Assembly (NCBI GenBank): GCA_963575645.1
Contig: OY754465.1
Coordinates: forward strand, 44,790,401 to 44,854,400
Length of the DNA: 64,000 nt
Direction of reading: 5' to 3'
Source: Xanthostigma xanthostigma
Taxonomy: Eukaryota; Arthropoda; Insecta; Raphidioptera; Raphidiidae
Below the pieces are notes generated by a model, which worked only from the letters and a program-made list of their open reading frames with translations, was not told where the DNA came from and did no database searches. Below are positions 9,809 through 20,984 of the stretch, piece after piece; the stretch's first letter is position 1; every line of letters starts with the position of its first letter. The position numbers and the translations under genes are program-made.

Positions 9809-10348
9809 TTTCACTTCATAAATACGATCAGAATACACGAGCCGTCTCTGCAACAAAATGAAGGTCTATTAGCACAGTACGCTGCCAGAAAGGGTCGGTG
9901 GAAACAGATAACAGACATCAGTGAAAGGAAATTAGTTTTTCTATCCATTGAAAGAGAGCATCAACTGTGTATATAGTGAATGAGAAGAGACTATCCGTTC
10001 GCAATTCTTAGCATAGTCATAAAATTGTATTTGTTGTGGATCCTTTAAAGTCGTCCCAAATGATACCAGAATGTATACCAAGAAATGTACAAAAAAAAAG
10101 AAGAGAAACTGTAAGCGGAAATTAGGTTTCCTATAAATTTAAAAAATAAATTATCCGATATAAAGGCAACTTTAACATTATCAGACAAAATTGAAAGGTG
10201 GAAAACGATATCGCAATAACAATCAGAAATACTTTTACTTACTTTAAATATTCAATTTATATGAACAGAAAGAAATATTGACTCGCATTATTTTTGGTAA
10301 TGTATCAACTATTAGCTTTTATCTTATTTATCGTATTTTGTAGCGAGA
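9809..10348. other. Intron sequence without recognised feature
   Basis: AT-rich single-copy-looking sequence between two inverted R8 copies. No frame or structure worth naming. Confidence 0.4.
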
Positions 10349-10640
10349 CTCAAGGTTGCTTTTATATTTCCCGCTGTTGAACCATTTCCCCTTTAAAGTC
10401 ACAGAAAAGTCAAACTGTTAAGTCGTTTATTTTAAATTTTCTATGATGCTAAAAGGAGAACTGATTCAATAGCGAAGAAATATAAGCAGAGGAAGTTGTA
10501 TATACACGTGTATAATTTATGTGGCAATTTTTATTTTTTCAATAGTTTTGCGTCGGTTTTATAATATTGTAGAACTGTCAAAGTACTATATAACAGACAA
10601 AGTGTGCGTTGATAAATACTTTACATACAGTGTTTATATA
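10349..10640 (-). repeat. Dispersed repeat R8, copy B (inverted)
   Basis: Reverse orientation to copy A, with the same CCGCTGTTGAACCATTTCCCC hairpin arm and the end GTTGATAAATACTTTACATAC. It retains the uninterrupted sequence CCACATAAATTATACACGTG (minus strand). That serves as an empty site for the fold-back inserted in copy C. Confidence 0.7.
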
Positions 10641-10749
10641 ATGCAAATCTCTGTTTTGATTGCGTGAACATCAACTTTGCTAGCAGAAGCATTCGAATTA
10701 CTTTATCGAGTATTCGTAAATTGCCTATTTTTTTAATGAAATATAGCCA

Positions 10750-10980
10750 TATTTAGTAAGCGTTGCCCGGGAATAAGAGCCCCCTGTTACGAGAGCATAC
10801 TGAGATATAGTCTAAAACCATTCAAAACATTTTCTCTCGGTATTTGTGGAAGTCAAAAAAAGTCCCCGACTAGGATCATTTGTGCACTGCATGTCGTGTG
10901 AAGTCAGAAGTTGAATGACTTGAACTTGGTTTTTCACAGCTTATATGTAGGTACCGATAAGACAAAAAAGTACTCCCAAA
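10750..10980 (-). repeat. Helitron-like family D fragment
   Basis: Shares GTCGTGTGAAGTCAGAA and GAGAGCATA...TGAG blocks with 46908-47160, where the family ends in CTAG. Here the CTAG end is lost. Confidence 0.5.
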
Positions 10981-12349
10981 TAGAAAACTTACATTACACC
11001 ATTAGAAAATTAGAAATATGAACGTAAAAAATTAAACACTGTGCAGAAATGGGTTATCAACAATCTTAATATTGAATGTTGTAATGTTTAATGGTGCAGT
11101 TAAATCTACGCTATGGCAGTTTACAAACGAACTGATGAGAAAATCGTTACAAATTCTCACATAAACGTCTAAGTACTGTGACTACGGTGAAGCATAATAT
11201 AATATTAATGCGAAACAGAACTAAGTAAATGTCTACCAAAAAAAAATGAACCGTCGTGAGGCGCCTGGCAGGTGTGAAACATAAACTTAGATGAAATTCT
11301 TGTAACTCAATTTCGCCATGTCAACTAACAAAATTTTAGTAGGTAACTAAATAAATTTGGGACAAGTTTCGTGTTTTTTCACTGATAATCGTATGCTGGT
11401 GTGAAAAATGAGGGTTCCTATAAAAAAAATAGTTGATCCTGAATGACCTTGAATCGTTCAACCAAGGTTAAAAGTGACCATGGCATCCGATTTCCCCCTT
11501 CGAACCGAGCAATTTTGCCCTGAACCATTTTTCGATTTTACCCTACCCTGAAAAGATAATCTCATCCGAAGATTAAAATGACTCATCCTGTATAATGTAA
11601 ATTAAAATACAAACTGATAATTTTACTTGAGATTCACGGAATAAAAACATTCCACAACCACTTCAGTTTTAATGTTACAGAAGTATCTAAAGAACATGAA
11701 TTGGAATATGTTGCGATTCACTCCAGAGGAACACGGTTTAATGTTGTATGATCAAGTAGCCGTATAGCTTAGCATATATTATATAACAATTATCCCATCC
11801 AGACTTTAGAACTGTACCACAAACATACATTAATTTACTAAATTACTCTAGTGCCCACTTACACCAGACCCAAAAGTTTGTTCAAAAGCAGAAGGTAAAG
11901 TGATCTCAAAATATCGTGCGTTCATTAAAAAAAAGTTCAAGCCTCGTATCGCATGTTCTGATAATCTCAGTATTTCGTTTCATAATGCAATGCAATGCAT
12001 TTTTTATCGCGTGTGAACCTTTCAAGAATCGATTACCAAGAAGATGTTACGAATTGTTTAATGAAGACGCGTTTTGGATCTCGAAAAATAAATATTATTT
12101 TGTATTTTTAAAATACGAAGGCGTAGTATCACTTGAGTTTTTCCATGGTGAATCTAGGTGATGTTATTTGAACCAGTCTTTTTGGATATTAATATTACAG
12201 GAAGGAGTCCTTACGGAAATAAGAATAACCTTTCTGTATCCAATTTGTTAACAAACTTTTGTATTTACGTTGAAACACATCACAACTAATTTGAAATAAT
12301 CTACAAAATTCTGTTGTTTCAAAAACAGTACAGTCCAATTATTTATTAA
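10981..12349. other. Intron sequence with one short R9 fragment
   Basis: No host exon found. At 11259-11345 GCGCCTGGCAGGTGTGAAAC followed by an AATTTCGCC block resembles the minisatellite-bearing R9 at 18298. The rest is AT-rich and unassigned. Confidence 0.4.
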
Positions 12350-12740
12350 CTAGCCGTTACCCGCGGCTTCGCACGCGATTGAGACGAAACACGGATGCAT
12401 TCCCATTATTTGGCATTAGACCCCCCTAATAAATTTTAAAAATGATGACATTCACGTGATCAGCGTCCTGACAAACCTTGAAAATGACACCCATATTGAT
12501 TTTTAGACTATTTACCTCTTTTCACCCGCTGAAGGGGTTGTTTTTGAAAAAGCACGAAACACGTGTATATTTATTTGTTGACAGACTAATCCTGCGCATT
12601 TTCGAATTGATACGTCTATGATTTCTCCATGCTAATTTTGAACCCCGGTTACACCCTTTTAGGGGTTGAATTTTCAAAAATCCTTTCTTAACGGATGCCT
12701 ACGTCTTAATAACTATCTGTGTGCCAAATTTTTCTACTAT
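12350..12740 (-). mobile_element. Helitron-like family B
   Basis: Begins CTAGCCGTTACCCGCGGCTT, i.e. on the minus strand it ends GCCGCGGGTAACGGCTAG with a GCCG/CGGC hairpin before CTAG. Blocks AAAATGACACCCATATTGAT and CCTACGTCTTAATAACTATC match copies at 17217 (inverted) and 59066. No coding. It lies about 170 bp downstream of exon 12913-13071. Confidence 0.7.
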
Positions 12741-12912
12741 AGCGATTAGTAACAATGGGTGTTTCTTAACATTGTAGCAAACAGTAGCTACACTTTGATA
12801 TTATCTTTATTATCACGATTTACACCACCATTTTTTGCATTTTCGTCAAGTGGAAACTTCCTAATTAGAGGATTAATAATTGCAATGATATCTAAAAGAA
12901 AATTAAACTCAC

Positions 12913-13071
12913 CCCGGTTCACCGCCGGCTTCCATGTTATTGGCTAGCGTTACGTCGTTGGACCACACGTCGTACTGCCATTTCCGAAGACCAAGAACTC
13001 CACACAGGACCCGACCAGAATGAATGCCGACACGCATGTTCAAATGTACGTCCGTTGCTTCCACCACGGAC
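12913..13071 (-). CDS. rut: Adenylyl cyclase exon: C-terminal part of C1
   Basis: Acceptor TTTCCTCAG before 13071, donor GTGAGT after 12913. The first base completes an Ala codon from the previous exon. The 52 whole codons include [20 protein letters not shown], then [20 protein letters not shown], then EP, ending on two bases of a glycine codon. RVLCGVLG and [13 protein letters not shown] form part of the nucleotide-binding core of C1. Most animal type 1 cyclases I recall have Thr where this has Ser in IHSGR. The rest of C1 should start with RVHIT-like sequence in an exon left of the window; I found none within 1-12900. Confidence 0.95.
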
Positions 13072-13306
13072 CTGAGGAAAATAAAGACAACATATAATTA
13101 AAACATTAAAAAAAACGTGTGAGCCTCAGCCACATAAGCTTACGGGAGAAGTGAAACTTCTTTCGAAATTATATGCTACTGCTGAAATGATGTAGTTGAA
13201 ATCACGCATACGCTGACACTCAACGAAATACACACATTTATGTGTATTTATAAATACATGCGTATATTATAAACAATAAAAACATAATATATGTAAATGT
13301 GTAATA

Positions 13307-13675
13307 CGGTAGAACCTCTTTAAGTCGAACGTCGATAAGTCAAACTTCCAAAATTCGAAAAAATGTTTTGTTCTCTTTCTTTCAAGCCTCAAAACCTCCA
13401 TTACTCGAAATCTCATCCCTCTATAGGTCGAAATAATCAGTGAGTCCCTAGAAGCCATTTCGGTACATATTTTCCCTCCATAACTCGAAAAAATAAATTG
13501 GACCTCTGTATCTCGAACATAGAAACTCAAAATTAATTAGAATTAATCTTAACCTCTACAAATCGAATGTTTCCTTACATAATCTACCTAAGTCAAAATC
13601 TTTCATAAGTCGAAAACTCTATAACTCGATTTTGTTGGCGTCTCCCTTGAAGTTCTCCTTACAGAGGTTTTACTG
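13307..13675. mobile_element. pogo/Tigger-like MITE, 369 bp
   Basis: Starts TA/CGGTAGAACCTCTTTAAG and ends AGAGGTTTTACTG/TA. The inverted ends AGAACCTCT / AGAGGTTTT are flanked by TA, as expected of Tc1/mariner-superfamily elements. The interior carries at least eight diverged iterations of AACTCGAA or AAGTCGAA. Transposase absent. It sits in the 1.4-kb intron between exons 14494-14621 and 12913-13071. Confidence 0.75.
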
Positions 13676-13676
13676 T

Positions 13677-14455
13677 ATATAAACACTGTACATAAATTAT
13701 TTATCAACACACACTTTTTCTATTATATAGTACTTTGACAGTTATACAATAAAACCCATGCTAAACTATTGAATAAATCAATCGTGCCACATAGGTTATA
13801 TATGTTACGCTCAAAGATCGAAAACGCTCAGTGAGCGGAAAAATAGCTCACAACGCGTTGTGGTCACAGTAAAACATCCACATGGCGAAATTCGTGTTAT
13901 GGCTCTAATGAAAACGCACACGACGCGTTGTGGCAATCACAGAAAGACCAAATAGCGAAATTCGTGTCGTGGCTGACATGCTATTCGATCTCAACGCGTT
14001 GTGGCAATGAAGAAAAGCCATGACGCGTATGGAATATTATTTGATTACGACACACACTACTTTCCGATATGGATCCTACTAGGCCTAGGCTGGAAAGGTT
14101 TGGGAGATATTTTTTATTTTATAAAATTTATATGTGATCGAATAGCATGTCAGCCACGACACGAATTTCGCTATTTGGTCTTTCTGTGATTGCCACAACG
14201 CGTCGTGTGCGTTTTCATTAGAGCCATAACACGAATTTCGCCATGTGGATGTTTTACTGTGACCACAACGCGTTGTGAGCTATTTTTCCGCTCACTGAGC
14301 GTTTTCGATCTTTGAGCGTAACATATACATTATACACGTGTAAATGTGTATATGTATATAATTGCCCCTTCTTTTCTCGCGTTCAAGGTTACTCCGGCAT
14401 TTTCCCGCTGCTGAATGATTTCCCCTTGAACGTCACAGAAAATGTCAAAACGATA
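13677..14455 (+). repeat. Dispersed repeat R8, copy C, split by a fold-back
   Basis: The left part (13677-13803) has ATTTATCAACACACACTTTT and TAGTACTTTGACAGTTATAC. The right part (14323-14455) has TATACACGTGTAAATGTG and CGCTGCTGAATGATTTCCCC. The 519-bp fold-back at 13804-14322 splits them. Comparison with copy B at 10349 shows the uninterrupted order. TTATA occurs on both sides of the insertion as a possible target duplication. Confidence 0.75.
13804..14322. mobile_element. 519-bp fold-back element with 187-bp arms and internal iterations
   Basis: The left arm 13804-13990 and right arm 14136-14322 are reverse complements with essentially no mismatch. Termini GTTACGCTCAAAGATCGAAA. Each arm contains about 70-bp tandem iterations around AACGCGTTGTGG and CGAAATTCGTGT. 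A third iteration starts in the 145-bp unpaired centre. GCGTTGTGG copies lie near 13854, 13925 and 13995. It is less AT-rich than its surroundings. No coding. It inserted into repeat R8, probably with a TTATA duplication. I do not recognise the family. Confidence 0.85.
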
Positions 14456-14493
14456 TGTACCTGAAGAAGTTTCACTTAGTATAGTTAACTTAC

Positions 14494-14621
14494 GCGATAG
14501 CATCAATCATGTCCAGGCCCATTTCAACAGTACACCTCGCATGGTCCGATCTAGGTTCTGGAAGTCCGCTGACGCAATAATAGCAATCGCCTAAGATTTT
14601 AATTCGCAAACAGTGATTGTC
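14494..14621 (-). CDS. rut: Adenylyl cyclase exon: C1 with second metal-binding Asp
   Basis: Acceptor TTGTTTCAG before 14621, donor GTAAGT after 14494. Forty-two codons plus two bases encode [20 protein letters not shown], then [20 protein letters not shown], then [12 protein letters not shown] holds the second of the two C1 aspartates that coordinate Mg2+. [16 protein letters not shown] sequence is diagnostic of animal membrane cyclases. It joins in phase 0 to exon 36523-36634 (ANDNHC) and in phase 2 to exon 12913-13071 (AIASVVEATD). Very well conserved, no defect. Confidence 0.97.
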
Positions 14622-15037
14622 CTGAAACAAGGAAAAACAATACGAATTTTAGTCACAACATATTTTCAAACAATTTTACAATTTTGACCGCGTCGCCAGT
14701 AAAATTATGTGCAGACGAAACATTTTTAGACTTCAGTTAAAAATATGTAACAAGAAATAACACTCGAAATTCTATATGTTTAAAATTGAATATTGACTTC
14801 TATCAACTAAATTAAATTTAAATTAGTGCTTCATTTGTGTTCTGCAAGAGTTGATTGGTTGACTTGCTGTCATCTAATTAACTTCTTTCTGCCCGCCCCA
14901 TATTTGTTTACTTCTCTGACTTCTCGGAAAATATTTACAAATATAAATTTTTTAAATACTTGAAGCTGGGATTTAGAGGCAATGTGAAACAACCCAAGTT
15001 AGGTTACGTTAATTATGTGCTTTTAGGTTAGGAAATT
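14622..15037. other. Intron sequence without recognised feature
   Basis: Start of the 21.9-kb intron. AT-rich; a GATTTAGAGGCAATRTG block occurs at 14970 and again at 15115, hinting at a small duplication around the palindrome at 15038. Confidence 0.4.
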
Positions 15038-15084
15038 GGCGAATCTAGGAACCAGAGGCATAGCCTCTGGTTCCTAGATTCGCC
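15038..15084. repeat. Perfect 22-bp-arm hairpin
   Basis: GGCGAATCTAGGAACCAGAG-GC, three-base centre, and its exact complement. It is flanked by a duplicated GATTTAGAGGCAAT segment (14970, 15115), suggesting a local inverted or tandem duplication. Confidence 0.85.
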
Positions 15085-15659
15085 ACCAAATGCTTTTCGA
15101 ACACAAAAAGCAGAGATTTAGAGGCAATATGGAATAGCCCAGGTTAGTTTGAGTAGGTTAGGTCAGACTGAATTAGGGGCGACAATTTTTTTGTCCAGGG
15201 CGTCAGTCAATGTAAATCCGGCACTGAGTGTCACAACTCAGATATTTGGACAAATAAATTTCAAAAACAATTAGACAATTCAAGTGTGTAGGCTTTCACG
15301 GCCGGTGTTGATCCAATGTTGATACCAATGGACCACGGCATACAAGCTCCGAAACCAAGAAGTTTTGAATTAAATAATTATTCGTTTCTAATTTATTATG
15401 ACTTTTTCAAGCAACTCATCAAGCCTAACTGACTGTCAACATAATAAATATTACATGCAGGCATAATTAATAGCGCACCACTAATGCACCATGGCTCAAA
15501 ATAATTCAGTATTATTTTAAATCATTAATAACCAATGTATTAATTAATATACAAAAATGTATAATAAACGCAACAAAATACAACAATGTGCTAAATGTAT
15601 TTAACCAGTTTTTAATTGTTCAAATACCTGTGATACTATACTATAATTTATTAATTACT
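15085..15659. other. Intron sequence with degenerate repeat ends
   Basis: AAATCCGGCACTGAGTG near 15215 resembles the right end of the hAT at 60348-60683. GTGTAGGCTTTCACGGCCGG at 15284 is a short block I suspect is repetitive but cannot assign. Confidence 0.35.
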
Positions 15660-16042
15660 AGCGGCCCGTCCCGGCTTCACACGGGTGCAAAACTGTAAGA
15701 TTTATTAATATATACATATAATCTCCCTGTTTCTCTCTCTCTCTCTCTCTCTCTGGAAATATTATATTGACCTTCCCATCTATTGCTTTGATGTATCTCT
15801 AAAGATTTGAGCAGCGTTAGCCATGTAAGCGCACGAAAAAAGTTTTTTTTTGACAAAACACCGTTATAGTTCAGCTATTTTGTAGAATTTTTTTACAAAT
15901 TATATACCTACACAAACTTTCCTCGTTTATCGCTCTTTCTATTAGTGAAAACCATTTTAAAATCCGTTGCGTGGTTTAGATTTTAGAAGTAATCGGAGAA
16001 ACAGGCAGAGGAAAACAGCGACTTTATTTTATACCACGCAGT
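15660..16042 (-). mobile_element. Helitron-like repeat, family C, with (TC)n
   Basis: Begins (plus strand) CTAGCGGCCCGTCCCGGCTT. The reverse complement ends in CTAG. It includes a (TC)n tract (15732-15755) and CTCGTTTATCGCTCTTTCTA, the inverted form of the block in the copy at 4500. Non-coding. Confidence 0.6.
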
Positions 16043-17216
16043 GATTTAGATGTGAATTGATGATTATCTCTAAATAATTTTTGAAGAAATTTTTTGTAGA
16101 CAATCCAGACCAGATTAACTACCTTGATATATTTATGTAGGTCATTTCACGAGCAGTTGGCGTATTTAAAGCGTAACTGACTACAGTTTTATGAACGTAT
16201 ATAAGTAAAGAACAAGTTAATTAAAACATGATTGATTGATCGCTTGTTTATACAACTAACGTCCAGCGCTATGTAAATTTAAGTCAGAAACATATTTAAA
16301 TTAAAGTTTGCAATAAAAATACGAACAAAAACTTGCAATTAACTTTCTTATCTGTAATGTTTCAGTCCAGTTGCCAAGGATAAAGTATATTTCAGTTAAA
16401 AATATACCCTGAAATTTTATTATTATTAACGCTGTTTATTATTATTTAGGGTTTTGCATCTTAAGGAGGTTGATGCTTTACAGTCCCAATCAAAAGTAAG
16501 ACGAATTCTAAATGGCAAATTTTCCATAATAAATTTTTACAAAAGGTTATAAGTCGATGATACCAATAAATTATTGTCATAAAGGCATAAATAATTAATT
16601 AATAATTTCAGTATTTTACTTAATGGACTAACTTTTGAATTTTTTGTACAAAGTTAGGTTAGATATAATAAAATTATGTAAATATCTGTATTTTACATAT
16701 TTTTTCAGTAAATCATTAAAAAGTTGAAAATTCAGTTAAAATTGTTAAAATTGTCAAAAATAAAAGTCCATAATCGAAAAGTGCTAAGGTTTAATAATTT
16801 TTTTTTATTGATTAAAAGTCTCCTAATTAAATTGGAAAAAATATTAAAATATGCGTAAGACATCGACGCTTTACATAGTTAGTTTTTGGAACTGCTGACA
16901 TTATTTGGTTATTTGCAAAAAAATTAAATGTACCGTTTGCATGCTAGGTTGACTGCATATTTTCCGTAAGACTACATGTAAAAGTTTTTTTTAATTTTTA
17001 ACTTTATAAATCTCCTAATGATTTTTAAATTTTTACAGAAAATTTTGTCATAAAAAAATCTATTTAAAAAAACGTTGAAAAAAACTTGAAATTTGACAGT
17101 TATAAATTCTGTACCTATATTATAATAACTGTATCGGAAAACAGACTGAATCGAAACTGAAATATCAGTTACCCTTGATGAGTACGCACAAGGTGACAAG
17201 AGACTGAAAATTATGA
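16043..17216. other. Long AT-rich intron stretch, nothing recognised
   Basis: No repeats, frames or structures that I can support. Several poly-T runs. Confidence 0.45.
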
Positions 17217-17672
17217 CGTAGGCATCCGCTAAGAATGAATTTTTAAAAATTCAACCCCTAAAAGGGTATAACGAGTGTTCAAAATTTACATGGAGAATCA
17301 ACGCACAGCTCAAACGGATTATGTTGAAATTTGGCACAGATAGTAATTATGACGTAGGCATCCGCTAAGAACAGATTTTTGGAAATTCAACCCCTAAAAG
17401 GGTCTAACGGGGGTTCAAATTTGCATAGAGAAATCATATAAGATAGATGTATCAATTCGAAAATGCGCAGGATTATAAACACGTGTTTCATGCTTATCAG
17501 CATGTGTGTTAAAATAATTTTAAGTTTTTTCAGGACGTTGATCACGTAAATGTCATCAATTTTGAAATTTATCAGGGGCGTCTACGTGGAGAAAGGAGTA
17601 ACTATATATCAAATAATGGGAACGCATCCGTGTTTCGTCTTAATCGCGTGCAAAGCCGCGGGTAACGGCTAG
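17217..17672 (+). mobile_element. Helitron-like family B, plus-strand copy
   Basis: Ends GCCGCGGGTAACGGCTAG at 17672. The block GACGTAGGCATCCGCTAAGA appears twice (17217, 17350), so the 5' part carries a roughly 133-bp tandem duplication. It is inverted relative to 12350-12740. The pair therefore flanks exons 14494-14621 and 12913-13071. Confidence 0.7.
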
Positions 17673-18297
17673 TACAATATAAATGACATAGCTTTTTTTT
17701 ATTTGTTTCATTGTTTTGCTGCTCCATAAACGAACTGTACTATAATTATAATTTTGGTACCTTATTGTGGGCTAAATTGGCATTCAAACGCGAAAAACTG
17801 CAGGCAAAAACTAATAAATGAAGAAAATCGATAATATTTGTTGAATTTTATCTTAAACACTACACCAACTTGGCTATATATTTAATTGTAAAAAAACAAA
17901 TTATTTGTAGCATAAGCATTAATTAATTTTTTACGCTTGTCGAGTTTCAACGATTGACAAGGTCGGGTATTCTCCCCTGCGTACAACAATAATCAGCGCT
18001 TAGTTAAACTGATTACGTGATCCGGGTCAACGAACAACCAGCGACGATGCTTATCAAAAAATACGACTCGTTAGTTGCAACACGTGTTATTATTAAACAC
18101 TTATGTACACGGGGTGGTGTAGGTGCGAGAAAGAGGAAATATACCGACCCGGTATTCCCACCATGCAAACCATTTTATACAGCTAGAGTTACGAGTACAC
18201 GTTGTTGTTCCAGGTAAACTTGGTAAAATCTACAATGATAATGTTATAAAGCAGAATTTAGTTCTATTTTTTAAAATACAATCGAATTTGTCCGTGG
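17673..18297. other. Intron sequence without recognised feature
   Basis: No supported frame. A slightly GC-richer part near 17985-18210 shows no conserved protein. Confidence 0.4.
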
Positions 18298-18455
18298 GAC
18301 GCCTGGCAGATGTGAAACATAAATTTAAGCGAAATTTCAGTAACTAAATTTCGCCCTGTAACTGAAATTCGGCCCGTAACGAAATTTCGCCCTGTTACAA
18401 AATTTTACTCTGTAGTGTAACTTACTTCTGTAACTAAATTTCGCACAGTAATATT
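18298..18455 (+). repeat. R9: GCCTGGCAG block followed by a diverged 21-bp minisatellite
   Basis: GACGCCTGGCAGATGTGAAAC is followed by about five diverged units of GTAACTAAATTTCGCCCT between 18336 and 18455. The head also occurs at 11259, and single AACTAAATTTCGCC units at 53203. Function unknown. Confidence 0.6.
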
Positions 18456-18514
18456 ATATAAAAGAAAAATGCACACAATCGGTTTTGCCCAATTCTTCAA
18501 TAAAAAAATTCAAT

Positions 18515-19037
18515 TTAAAAAAAACTCCGGGTCGCAGTGCGAAACCCTGCCGACAATATAGTGTATTTGCTATTATAGACAGTGTGGCTCCCTTATATAA
18601 ACTTAACTTAATTTTTGAACAAAAAACAAAATTTAACCCCTTAATTATACACCCCTTAAAATAATATTTTTTTCTTAATTTTAATATTACTATCAATACA
18701 ACAAATTAAATTCACCCTTCACTAAATAAATCCATATCTACAAACTGTTTTCATAAAATTTTTAAGTCCGGTCCTATCGGACCGATTTTAATGAAATTTT
18801 GATAGCACAATTTAATCATTATTAAAGGGTTAAATTTCAATTTTGAAACGATTCGGAGAAATTTTTCGGTATTTTTGGGCCCAAAAATATTTTTCAACCC
18901 CTAAAACCCACCCTTAAAGTGGCCCGATTGGGCCCATTTTAAATAGGCTTCGTGCGGTGATGGATTTCAACATGTCGTCCAAATTTCGTTAAAATCAATT
19001 AACTCCTTCGAAAGTTATAGCCCGTACACATATATAC

Positions 19038-19096
<59 letters not shown>

Positions 19097-19231
19097 TAAA
19101 TAGACTTTTCAAAAAATGGTGCCAAACTTCTTAGAAGGCTATGAAACGTCGAGAAATTTTGGTCCGACCCCTAGGTCCCGCCATCCGACCGACGCCAATA
19201 GTGTAAGTGCCTTATGGCAAATACACTAATA
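18515..19231 (+). mobile_element. Repeat R1, copy 4: complete, Helentron/HINE-like
   Basis: A complete copy of about 717 bp. It has an A-run plus CTCCGGGTCGCAGTGCG, subterminal ATAGTGTATTTGC and a (TA)n tract at 19031-19090. The 3' block is CTAGGTCCCGCCATCCGACC, with the terminal AGTGT...ACACT hairpin. It is highly similar to copy 3 over the whole length, so both moved fairly recently. Non-coding. Confidence 0.7.
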
Positions 19232-19800
19232 ATAATATTTTTTTAATTCCGTCTGGCCTTAAAAAAGCATTATTTAGGTACACTAAAATCATTATTGACA
19301 CGATTTTCGAAGAATATTGTTAATTTAATTAGCATAAAAAAATATGGTTCGATTGATTTTACCACTTTTATTGACTAATTACATTCGGTTGTCAATGTTA
19401 AAGAAAGATAGAGAAATAAAGAGAAAAATGAACCCGGTACTCCCACCATACATTCCGTTTAAAAATACGTATAAAGAGGTTGTTTGTTTACTGGCCGTAA
19501 CATCGGTACTAGAAGAAGCATTCAAGCTTAGATTATTATAGATTATAGACGTCTGACAACAAAGATCTAAAGGAAAATTTTGAGATATAATTGAGAGCAC
19601 TGTCTCTTTTCATCAATTTTGTAGTGTTTCGATATCTGTTACGGTTTCGGTTTGAGATATTAATCCGATTCCGGTGAAAAAAAAAATAAAGCACCTACCG
19701 AAAACTTAATTATAAATAGTAATTTCATATTTTATCTTATTTTCAATGAATAACGAATTTTCGAGTCATTTGTAAGAAATATAATAGGTTTCTTCGTTAA
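19232..19800. other. Intron sequence without recognised feature
   Basis: AT-rich; a 65-codon plus-strand frame at 19344 shows no family resemblance and is treated as chance. Confidence 0.4.
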
Positions 19801-20645
19801 AACAATTTTTTTTATACTATTCACATTTGACGGTAATATATGCTGCAAATTTCTGTAAATCGACTGGTTTCCACTAAATAGAGTCAGTTTGCTTAAAAAA
19901 ATATTTTGCACATAAAAGCTTTATAGTATGGAAGAAAATAATTTTAAGTCCAGTGTAAATTAGTAGGTACATTTAAGTGAATTTCAACGTAATCTGTACG
20001 AAATACCATTTTTATGGTTTTTTCCTTAAAACAATGGGGTCCAGTACAAATTTTGACTTTTTCTTAAGTAATACGAAACTCTAAATTTTTACGTACCAAA
20101 AAAAAAAACTTTACCAATTATTCACAAATTTCTTCAAAAATACGTTAAAAATGGAAATACTTTTCGTCTTTCACTGTCATTTTTTTAATCTAAGCAATCA
20201 GAAATCACATATATATATACACTTCATAGCAACTGGTGTAGAATTTCTATATTACTATCTCACTTTGTATACACCTCATAATTGATTTTTTTAAAGAACT
20301 CTCCCCAAACGCCCTCCCCTTTTCACTGCGCAAAAAAACGCCATCGCATCGACACGGCCCTGTAATTGTTGTTTTAAAGAACTCTCCCCAAACGCCTTCC
20401 CTTTTTTACTGCGCAAAAAAAATGTTTTTATAAAAATCAATTTTCCGCACTTAAAACTGCTTATAACACTGTTATTATGTTATATAAAATAATAGTGTAC
20501 CTATTGGATATTTTGCACTTCGAGTTGTACTCTAACCAAACAATGTTTTTATACTAATCGCATTTGACGATGTAAATATGCTGCAAAATCGATTTTTTTA
20601 CATAAATTTGCTTAAAACGTTTTTTGCACATAAGTTTTGTAAATT
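19801..20645 (+). repeat. Dispersed repeat R2, partly duplicated
   Basis: The main block (20020-20330) has ACTTCATAGCAACTGGTGTA and ACTATCTCACTTTGTATACAC. It matches 37255-37560 in the same orientation. A leading piece (19801-19925, with CATTTGACGGTAATATATGC) recurs at 20543-20645. A CCAAACGCC...CCCTTTT block occurs twice near 20305 and 20385. Class unknown. Confidence 0.65.
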
Positions 20646-20984
20646 TGAGTTTCTCCGAAACTCGGGACTTCTCTGCCGTAAATACAAAAATTTAAATTTA
20701 AACCGATGTTAATCGGTTCTCGCAATCCACTCGGTTTTGATTTCAGTGTTTATTTTTGTTTAAATAGTTGTTTCTTCTAAAAACAAACAGAGTGTCAAAA
20801 CGGATAAATTACCTAATAACCCTCCAGTGGATCACACGACACGATGACTTTTATTAAGCAAAAAACCCAAACCATTATTTGAACATAAATAAAACAGTGA
20901 ATCGTGAGTACCGATTAAAATCGGTTTTAATTTAAATTTGTCATTTTTAACGCGCACTTGACCACCCCAGCCAGTCGGTCGAGA
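20646..20984. other. Intron sequence without recognised feature
   Basis: No frame or repeat I can support. Confidence 0.4.

Noticed and set aside
15001-15170. Insect telomeric TTAGG repeats
   Set aside because: Only isolated TTAGGTTAGG-like pairs occur; no array.
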